This document shows positions 11,169 to 21,300 of a stretch of 64,000 nucleotides of DNA, one piece after another. Source of the stretch: Vitis vinifera (lineage: Eukaryota; Streptophyta; Magnoliopsida; Vitales; Vitaceae); contig NC_081817.1 in NCBI RefSeq assembly GCF_030704535.1, forward strand, positions 201,001 to 265,000, given 5' to 3'. The notes under the pieces are model-generated. The model was not told the origin of the DNA. It made no database searches and saw nothing but the letters and a program-made list of their open reading frames with translations. The stretch's first letter is position 1. The number at the start of each line of letters is the position of its first letter. Position numbers and translations under genes: made by a program.

Positions 11169-11448
11169 AAACCCTAAGCAAAAACGAGGGCCAAGACGAA
11201 GCTCTAGCTCTGTCAAGGCGGACAGCAATACGACGCCGTCTCTTTAACCTCTCCCTACACAAGATCTACAGCCGCTTCTCAGAAACCCTAGACCTGGTTT
11301 TTGCTTGCAGTAGGGTTTCCAATGGACATCTCTCCACCATATTATACTCCGAAAATAAACCTAGATCCAACGGCTGATGTTAATATGGGCCTCAATGGCC
11401 CAAGAAGGCCCATGTAGCCGGGCCTGTGGGAGGATCTTTTGCTGGGCC
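11169..11448 (-). promoter_or_regulatory. P0 promoter and leader: site II elements plus telo-boxes
   Basis: Four site II motifs (TGGGCC or its complement) lie at 11386-11391, 11397-11402, 11407-11412 and 11443-11448. AAACCCTA-type telo-boxes lie at 11169-11176, 11283-11290 and, inverted, 11311-11318. Site II plus telo-box is the typical promoter grammar of plant ribosomal protein genes (TCP and telo-box binding factors). No clear TATA box is seen, which is also usual for this class. Confidence 0.75.
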
Positions 11449-11512
11449 TGCGACTAGTAGACACCTCTCTCCCTCCGGTGTTTATCTGACTATCGATCGT
11501 AATTCTCCGATG
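11268..11512. repeat. Promoter-region duplication, copy A (P0 side)
   Basis: This segment resembles 12122-12346 in the same orientation. Shared landmarks in order: a CAGC..CTTCTC.GAAACCC.AGACC.GG block, a GGCTG.TGTTA.TATGGGCC..CATGGCCCAA block with the site II motifs, a CCTCCGGT block, and a TGACTATC...AATT.TCCGATG block. Copies are diverged and contain indels. The duplication puts site II motifs in front of both P0 and SYP31. Confidence 0.65.
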
Positions 11513-12121
11513 GGAAAGAAGGGTGAATGTCTAAGTGGGTTAGTGAGAGAGTTTGTTTGAGAACCAAATTTTTGCTTTAGTAATTGCATCAAACAAAAGA
11601 AGATTCGGATTGGAAGATATGGTTTTTAGTTTTTACACTTTAGTTTGTTTTACTAGTGTAAATGTATTTTAAAATTAGCAATAATATTTATACTGAAGGA
11701 AGTAGGAAGTACTTTATTTTCTTATTTTTCATCTTGCTATGACAAATGTCATCAATCATCATGCCCACTTGAAAGCATAATTTTCACTTTTGAGTTTTGA
11801 CTGGCAAATAATCATCACCACTAATAGGCTCAACTAAGTCTCTACTATAGGCCCGAAATTGCATCCATCTCGGGTGCCCAAATGTGCCAAATTTTCCACC
11901 CATGAGGTTTAGGGGTCGAAGTTTTTTACCTTAAAAAGGGACAACTCATCTAATATCTACATACGCTATTGAAGTCATCAGTATTAGTGTGCTTAAAAGT
12001 TAAATCACACAACACCACATTTCCTAAATTATTTTGAAATAATAATAGATACTGAAGTTATAATTTTGATTTTTATTGGGTTGTGCCAATACAAAATAGA
12101 ATTCTTCCAATCTTAATTTGA

Positions 12122-12346
12122 ACAGCTTCTCCGAAACCCAAGACCGGCTCAAACGGGCCTCCATCCAGCACTCGGTGTTTAATGGCTGCTGTTAGTATGG
12201 GCCACCATGGCCCAACTATGCCCATATTTCATGGGCTCTGGCCTGCTCGACGATTTTTTGCTTGGTCCCGCTTTCTTTTTGTCATCGACGTCTACATTTC
12301 TCCCCCTCCGGTCACTGTGACTGACTATCCGTTGCAATTTCCGATG
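12122..12346. repeat. Promoter-region duplication, copy B (SYP31 side)
   Basis: Counterpart of 11268-11512, about 850 bp away in direct orientation. Its right end reaches the SYP31 start codon (CCGATGAC), where copy A has CCGATGGG. Copy A therefore may contain the remains of a duplicated SYP31 leader, or the reverse. Confidence 0.65.
12198..12237 (+). promoter_or_regulatory. Site II cluster upstream of SYP31
   Basis: TGGGCC (12198-12203), GGCCCA (12209-12214) and TGGGCT (12232-12237) sit 107-146 bp before the SYP31 start codon. This is a usual distance for TCP-bound elements of housekeeping plant genes. Confidence 0.55.
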
Positions 12347-15300
12347 ACATCGTCCGGAGTGTCTAGTTATCGAGATCGGACGTCGGAATTTCGATCTCTC
12401 TCTGGAAGAATGAAGAAGATCGGTGGAATGGCCGTTGCAAATCATGCTGAAGATGATCCAGCAACATCGAGATCATTGGCTTCGGCATCATCACGATCCG
12501 AATTCAACAAAAAGGCTTCACGAATTGGGTTAGGGATCCACGAGGCATGTCTCAAGATCTCCAGGCTTGCCAAATGTATGCCCATCGCCTTCCTTATTTT
12601 CCTTCCATTTGTTAGTTTCAATTGAATCTTTGATAATTTATCGTTTGTTGTGCGAGAAAACGAAAGCAGAGGCATAGGATTTTGAATTTTATCTTTTTTT
12701 TGTTTTTCTATGTTTTCTTAGCAACGAAACGCCTTGCATAAAGAATCCAATGATTTGCTTGTCTTATTTGAGAATTAAGCTAACGAGAGAATCTAATACA
12801 AAATTTCAATCCCTTTTTGGTGAAGTTAGAGAAAAGGATGCAAGAATTTATCAACTATACCTCACTTCCAACATCCAAGCAGATTATGACGAAGTAAATA
12901 AATAAATAAATAATCTATCTTGGGATAGAGGTTTGAGCAATCTGCAGAACTAACCTAATTCACATGCTGGGGTAGCAATTTCCATCGCCGCCAGCAAGCC
13001 AAGTGGTTTGTACCGGGTGAGGCAAATCAGCAGATTGAGACTTACCGGTGTATGGATTGGGGTGAAAATAAGTGCTAGCATTACAAGCTCAAGATGTCAA
13101 TCAGTGAGCTACAAACCTGAAACTAAAATATCTATTTTATTAAAACCGAACTTCAAATAGTAGCTGCTGCTCTTGTCTTACGTTGAAGAGTTGGATCTCA
13201 GGGCTACCTTACTCTGCATTTTGTATCATCATGTGCAATTTCCCTAAATCTTGTTTTCATAGGCCATATTTTGGAGTTGTTATTTCAAAAAGTCTGACTC
13301 ATTAGGTTTGATATTGGGCCTGGAAAGAGTTCAAATTATTTCTGTTACATGTTGTTGTGCTGACATTAAGTTTTGTGTTTTACATTTGCATCAACTTGCA
13401 GTGGCAAAAAAGTCATCAATGTTCAATGACCCAATCATGGAAATACAGGAACTAACTGCCTTGATAAAAGATGATATTACTGCACTCAATATAGCAGTTT
13501 CAGATTTGCAAACCCTTCAAAACCTTGAGATAGCTGATGGAAATTACTCTGATGATAGAGTCGTCCATTCAAATACTGTTTGTGATGACTTAAAGAACAA
13601 ACTTATGGGGGCTACTAAACAGCTCCAGGATGTGTTAACAACTAGAACAGAGGTTAGTGCTGAATGGAATGGTGAATGTTCTTTGTTTTGCTTATCAGTT
13701 TTGCTTAGCCTTTTCTTACTTGTATACAGCATTTCTATCATCCTGTATACCTTTTTTTTACAGAATATCAAGGCTCATGAGAATAGGAAGCAGATTTTTT
13801 CCACAAATGTATCCAGAGAAAACCCTTTTCAGCAGCATGCAAAGACTGTGACTGAGCCACCTCCTTGGTCAAGTTTATCTAAGACATCTGGGAATTTGCA
13901 ACCATCAGTGTGAATATTTCTTCTTAATTCAACTTTTTTTTTTAATAAGCAAAAAGAATACTATTAACAAAGCCTAATCAAAAGCATTTCTTTGAAACTT
14001 TATATTTTATATATATATTGATAGGCAAAGATGAAATATATTAACAGAGCCTAACAAAAGGGCACACAAAAGCATAAATGGTATATTCAAGGGCGCCAAA
14101 AGGCCCAAAAACAGCAGAACTTTATGTTAGATATATGTTTTACTGCTTTAGCATGAATTACGTTTTCTTTGTTCTTCCTTTGCTATCAATGTCAAAGACA
14201 AGATGGTTGCATGAGTTTTTGTTTCATCTTTGTTCCACTGGGGATGAGATAATCCTTTGTGTTCTTTCATGCTGCCATATCATTCATTGTTTTTATTATG
14301 TAAAGAAGTAATGAATGTTTTCTTTTTGTTGTTCCTTTCCTGTCTTTCTCTGACCAGGTTGTCGTCAAATGGAGTTCAAGTTGGCAACCAACTGAGGTAT
14401 GTTTTATGCCATTATTCATGCCCTAGTCATACCAAGATCAGTTTTAATCTTCATATTTTTGTTAGTGGAGCATGCATTCTGTTGCTTGACCATGTACTCT
14501 GATTCGGATGCAATATTATCATAGTATCTTTCTGAAATATGAATCATTAACTTACAGAAACTCAATTTTTCCTATTGATGTTCCCATTGTTTTGAACATG
14601 TCTGAAAAACTTATTTTGTATCTCTGGTCTTATATTTATTTATTGTCCATCTTCAGTCAACAATGATATGACTGCAAATTTCTGATACTAGTGCAACCTA
14701 AGTTATCTGACTTCAGAACTAATTAAATGGATTTAATTTGTGATTTGAATGTTCCATCTCTTTGTGTGCTTGTTACTGGATGCTGGCAGAACTCACTCGA
14801 ACTTTCCTGCATTCACCTGAGCATTTAATTTCCTTTTGATTTACCGAATCCATTTGTTCAGCCCTCTGATGGAATTTTATTTGGATCAAGTTGGAGAAAA
14901 ATATGGTACTTTTTTTTTTTTTGATAAGTAAAAGAAGTATATTAAACGAAAAGAGGAAACACCAAAAACCGGTGCCCTCTAGGTATACAGGTAGTATACA
15001 CACTACCTTCCCTAACTAGGAGCCTATCCAGTCTACAAAACTTACAAGTGAAGAATGACTCTCTGCTAGGGAACCCCTGACCCAAAACCAAAGATTACAT
15101 ACAAAAGAATATTTCAACCTTTGAAGCGAAAGGTTCTCATCCCCAAACGCTAACCTATTTCTCTCCTTCCAAACTGACCAAAAAATACATAAAGGGGCCA
15201 TTTGCCAAGCCTTCTTGCGTCTTTTCTCCACAAACCCTCCATTCCACCCAAGAAGGGTTGTCTTAACTGTACATGAAAGAGTCCAAGATATTCCAAAAAG

Positions 15301-18300
15301 AGAGAAAAGGAGGTTCCATAGGACCCGCGTCTTGACACAATGCAGTAGAAGATGATCCACTGTTTCTTCTTCAGATAGACAGAGGAAGCACCTGTTTGCC
15401 AAAGAGAAACCCCTCCTTTGAAGTTGCTCCTGTGTTAAAATTTTACCCCAAGAAGCCTCCCAAGCAAAGAAAGCTACCTTGGGAGGCACTCTTGCCCTCC
15501 AAATTCTTTCACTAGGGAACAAAGAAAGGCCCCCCTGCTCCATCATAGAATAAAGGGATCTAACAGAGAAGGCCCCATTTTTTGAAGCTGTCCATATCAT
15601 TTTATCTTCCTCCTCCCTCTGAACCCTGAAAGCTTGGATCTTCTGCAACAACCGCTCCACTAGATCAATCTCCCAATCGTTAAACGCCCTTGCAAAGAGA
15701 GGAGTCCATCCACTCCCATCACCAACAGGATTCCACACCTCCGAAACCCAAGCATTCTTCGACATGGACATGGAAAAAAGAGATGGGAAGGACTCACAAA
15801 GAGGCCCATCACCACACCACTTGTCTTTCCAAAATTTCACTCTTTGCCCATTACCCAAATGGAAAGCTACCCTGCCATCAAACAGCCCCCACTTCTTCCT
15901 AATTGCTTTCCAAAGACCAACACCGTTTCTTCCCATCACATCCCGAGTACACCAGCCCCCCTCCTCTACGCCATACTTGAGGCTAATTACATTCCTCCAC
16001 AACGCATCTCTCTCATTAGCAAACCTCCAATTCCACTTACACAAAAGGGCGTTATTCATCAAAGATAAATTTCTCACCCCTAGTCCACCTTTTCTTTTCT
16101 CCAAGCATACCAAGTTCCATCTTACCAGGTGAGGTTTATGGGCTAAAGTTCCCCCACCCCACAGAAAATCCCTCTGAATTTTCTCTAACCTCAACCTCAC
16201 TTTTCTAGGCAAATGAAAGAGAGACATCAAATAAATAGGCATACTGGACATAGTGCTTCTAATTAGGGTGAGTCTTCCCCCCTTAGATATGTACTGCCTC
16301 CTCCACATAGCAAGCCTTCTACGAAAACGCTCTTCAACTCCGTCCCACACCGCCACAGAGTTGAAAGCTGCCCCAAGGGGCATTCCCAAATAACTAGAGG
16401 GTATCCCTCCCACTTTACACCCCAACTCCAAAGCCAAACCATCTATATTCAGCACCCTTCCAACCGGAATCATCTCACTCTTCTCTAAGTTAATCCTCAA
16501 ACCCGAGCACGCCTCAAACCACATAAGAAGCCAACTTAGATATGTCATCTCGTCTGAAGATTCTTCACAAAAAACCAACGTATCATCCGCAAACAACAAA
16601 TGCGATATATGCATCCCCTCACCCCTCCCTCCACTCACCTTCCACCCAGATAAATACCCCCCACTAATAGCCCTTCTCATCATACTGCTAAAAACCTCCA
16701 TGGCGATCACAAACAAATAAGGTGAAAGGGGATCTCCTTGTCTTAGCCCCCTCGTACTTTGGAAGAAACCGGAGGGAGACCCATTAATTAACACGGAGAA
16801 CTTCACTGTTGAGATACACCAATCAATCCACTTTATCCATCTCTTTCCAAACCCCATCTCTTTAAGAACAGCCAGCAAAAAGCTCCAGCTAACACGGTCA
16901 TAAGCCTTCTCTATATCCAACTTGCACAACACCCCTCCCACATTGTCTTTCAATCTTGAGTCCACAGCCTCATTTGCAATCAGCACTGCGTCCAAAATCT
17001 GTCTACCCTCCACAAAGGCATTTTGAGACTCTGAGATCACTTTCCCCAACACCTTTTTAATTCTATTGGCTAACACCTTGGCCAGCAGCTTATAGAGGCT
17101 GCCTACAAGGCTGATGGGCCTAAAATCTTTCAAATCTTCAGCTCCTCCCCTCTTTGGGACTATAACAAGGAATGTTGCATTTAGAGATTTTACAAATCTG
17201 CCCCTCTCGTGAAATTCCTTGAAAAAGCCCATTATTTCAACCTTTACTAACTCCCAACTGAACAACCAAAAGGCCATGGTGAAACCATCCGGGCCGGGGG
17301 CTTTATCCTTGCCTAGATCTGAAAGTGCCGCGAATACCTCCCCTTCCGTAAAAGGAATTTCCAGCCCCTCAGCCTCACAACTGTCTAATCTCATGAAGGA
17401 CAACCCCTCAACCCCAGGACGCCACCCCCCTTCTTCAGTATACAGATTTTTAAAAGCACCCACCACACTATTTCTTAAATCTAACTCCTCCGTATGCCAA
17501 CAATCATCCACTTTCAGCCTAGACAACCAATTCCTTCTGCTATGCGCGTTCGCCATCCTATGAAAGAATTTAGTATTATTGTCCCCCTCCTTCAACCACA
17601 ATTCCCTTGATCTCTGTCTCCAAGAAATTTCTTCCCTCAGCACCCATGTCTTATAAGCCTCCTTAGCCTCCTTCCTGGCTTCACAATCCTCCAAACTCAG
17701 AGTTGATTGATTCTCCACTACATCCCAGTACGCCACCTGGCTAAGAGCTTCTCTCTTCTTAGCCTCAATTACCCCAAAAACTTCTTTATTCCAAGTCTTT
17801 AAGAGCCCTTTTAAGGCTCTTAATTTTGCATCCAAAACGAAGCTGAAAGACCCAGTAAAAGATAAGCTGCCCCACCACCTCTTCATCTGATCCATGAACC
17901 CCCTTTCCTCCAGCCACATATTCTCAAATCTAAAAGGTGACGGACCCCTCTTCAAACCTCCACCTTCAAGGAGGATAGGATAATGATCAGAAACTGGTCT
18001 AGCAAGAATCCCCTGCATGGCTCCAATAAACATTCTGTCCCACTCATCTGTAACTAGGAACCTGTCGAGCCTAGATTGAGACTGATTGTTTAACCCCCCT
18101 CGCCAAGTAAAGAAGCCCCCCTGTAAGGGGTAGTCCTTGAGCTCCAGATCCTCTACCACTTCATTAAATCTCCTCATTGATGCAGATAACTCACCCCCCC
18201 TACTGCGCTCTTCCGGGTATCTGATCATATTAAAGTCACCCCCCACACACCAAGGATCTCTCCATAACCCTTTTATAGACCCAAGCTCCTCCCAAAAAGC

Positions 18301-21300
18301 CTCCCTCTCCCTCCTGCACACCGGTCCATACACTCCGGTGAATACCCACCTCATCCCATCTATACAATTCTTGAACAGACAAGACACCGAAAACATCCCT
18401 TCTTCCACCTCCAACACATCAACCACTCTGTTGTCCCAAAACACCAGAACACCACCAGCTGCCCCCTTAGAGTTAATTGCTCTCCAATCAATGTGTCTTC
18501 CCACCCCAAGGCTGCGGACAATCCCCGTACTCATATCCTTGATTTTAGTCTCCTGCAGGCACACCACGTCCACCTTGTTGGATTTTATTATGGACTTGAT
18601 GATTTTCCTCTTTTCACTATCATTTGCCCCTCTAACATTCCAAGATAAGATCTTTATCATCATTTAATCCCTGATCCTGAAGCCCCTCCGAACTTGCCTT
18701 CATTGGATGCCAACTTAGCTCTTTTATAGCTTACTGTCCATTCCAGCTTCTTTAATTCCCTGCTGGATTTTGACACCGATGACTTTGTCTTTTTATTCTC
18801 CCTATCCTGATTTTTCTTTTCAATTCTCCCCCTCATTCTCCTCAACAGGTAAAGAATTTCTTCCTCAAAACCAACTGTCGGCATACCCAAGCAGTGACTA
18901 AATTTTGCAAGGCAACTGGAGCTCCATTCTTCCTCTCCGTCCCCCACTTCCACCTGAAGGGCCATCGTCTCCACTAATGGGCTTTCTAAAACCCCTCCAA
19001 AAGGAACAATGGCTAGATCAGACCCATTTGCCTCACCACCCGATGCTCTCGGGGACAAGTTCCTATCTTCGAGGACCGAGAGGTCTACCATCCACTCTTC
19101 ACGCGGAGAGTCTCTGCTCCTCGTTTCTTCCACGGCCTCAACCAGACCACTGTTAGCCCTCACCTTCCCCAACACATCATCATCCGACCCCAAGAAAGGA
19201 GAAGAAGGAGAAGAAGCCCCAAACCCCATAGAAAAGATAGGGAGTTTGAAGTTACGGGGGTACCTAGAAGCTTCATTCAAAAGCGCGTCGTCAGTGGACT
19301 TCAGGTGGCCGAGGGGTGGCTCCACGCCGCCGACGCTACCCGCGACCAGAGGATCCTTCTCCAGCTCCGCACGAGCCCCGACAGTCTCAGTGGAAGCCCT
19401 AGAAGGGTCGGGCTCCCTTAAAAAGTCCAAATGGGCCTCAGGCTTTAGAAGCCCAATATGCTTCTCATGCCCCTTGGTCCAGCCCGCTGACTTATGGCAG
19501 AGGGGAGACGGGCCCTCGGCCCAGCTCGCGTCTTCCTTTGTAAGCAGCCCACCAACTCCTTTTAAAAGAGCCCCTTTGCCAGCCATGGGCCCAGGCCCAT
19601 TCCCTGAACAGCCCACTGCAGGGACAGCAGTCTGCCTGCCCCAATCTCTGTCCACTTTCCTTGTTTCACTGCCACACGCCACCTTCCCTTCAGCCCCCCT
19701 TTTTTGAAAATCAGCATGGGGCTCCCGTACTCCAGATTCAGCGCGTGAAGCTCCCCCACCTTCATCCCTAACCTCCCGCTCACTTCTCGTCTGCATCCTA
19801 GAGCTGGACCCAGCCTGCATCACCCTCGGTATGGCTTCCCACCACAAGCAAAGCTCCCACCTCGAGTTACCAGCCTCCACCTGCATCGACCCTAACCATT
19901 TCATTCCCGAATCTTTAACCATAATCCGAGCCCACTGCAGCTGAGAGAAGAGAGCCGTTTCCTCATCCACGGCTACAAACCCCCCACAGCAATCTCCAAT
20001 ACGCTTGAAAACCTCCCTACTCCAAAGATGAAGAGGAAGTCCTACAACTCTTACCCAGACTTCCTTAGCGTGGTTCTCTTTCCAAGTGCACCCCACTGCC
20101 GGTCCCCACCTTTGCAATATAAATTCTCTATCCTTAAAACGACTGCTCCCTCTAAGTAGCACCATATCAGCTTCCCATTTATGTTGAAACTCAAACAGCA
20201 CCAGGGCCCCACCCAACCTGGATATTCTTAACTCCCCTTTCAGCAACCAAACCTCATACGCCCATCTCTTCAAAGAAGGCAATGACGGGATAGACTCAGG
20301 ACTACCACCAAAACAACCCACCAGGCAACGCCCAAGCTGTTCCTCCCTATACCTTATTTCCTTTTCCCCTAGGTGCACCCTCATAGAGTCCACTGGCAGA
20401 CCTTTCTTCCCTTTAACAACTTCTGCATACGAATCTGTCTCATTTTCTGAGGTATTGGTATTGCTTTCCTCCTTACCCATGGATGATACACACTGATAGC
20501 TATTCCTCACTTCTGTGGAAGAGACCCCAAGAGCCCTCAAATTCTTAGCCAACAAGAACCAACCCCCTACTAAGCCATTTCCTTCAGGAAATACTAGACA
20601 AAACTTTTTCCTTTCCACATCTCTTACCGAGCAGAGCAAAAATCTCCCAGCCACGTTAGAGCGACATTCTAGACTGAATTTTCTTGCACCTTCATCCCAG
20701 ACTTTTAAAAGCTTGGAGTTAGATTCTCCTCTGCACCAAGCTTCCACCCCTTCCAACAGAAGGCTTAAACCTTTTTCTCCAAACCTTATCCAAGAGGAGA
20801 AGCCTTTACTCCTTTCCCAAATAGTTCCTCTCAACCTTCCTCTAACCTCTTCAATGGAAATTTCGAAAGACTTAGATTCAACAGCAAACCAACACTTACC
20901 TCCCTTCGAGACTCCATTGGAGTCCCTCACTCCCATACTCTTCAAAATTTTTAGACAAACCGAGGTCGGTTTTTAATCTCTAGAATTTCTTCTCAACAAT
21001 AAAATATGGTACTTATTGATGTAAATAACTATTTATAGATAGATGTGCTCTGATGCCATGGTAACAGCTTGTATTAAACCTTGCCAAGCCAGACGAAGGT
21101 TAGCTGTGGACAACACACCATCCAACCATATGGAAGTGTCCATGTTACAGCAGGTGGTTCCACGACAGGAAAATTATACACAAAGCCGGGCATTGGCTCT
21201 TCAGAATGTCGAATCCACAATTTCAGAACTAAGCGGAATCTTTACTCATCTGGCTACAATGGTTGCACAGCAAGGGGAATTGGCGATCAGGTCTGCTCAT

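Larger units (their letters stand above)
14912..21000 (-). mobile_element. Full-looking L1-type LINE inserted in SYP31 intron 4
   Basis: A 6.1 kb non-LTR retrotransposon antisense to its host gene. It ends in a poly(A) tail (poly-T 14910-14922 on the plus strand) and is bounded by a perfect 14-bp target duplication. It carries ORF1 (DUF4283 type) and ORF2 (endonuclease plus reverse transcriptase), both without stops or frameshifts. The 3' UTR is only about 100 bases and the 5' UTR about 64 bases, so slight 5' truncation cannot be excluded, but ORF1 looks complete. Intact ORFs and an identical target duplication point to a young insertion. Confidence 0.95.

Noticed and set aside
17219-17563. 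Plus-strand ORFs of 100-230 codons within 15700-20980
   Set aside because: They are antisense shadows of the LINE ORFs, whose motifs are unmistakable on the minus strand.
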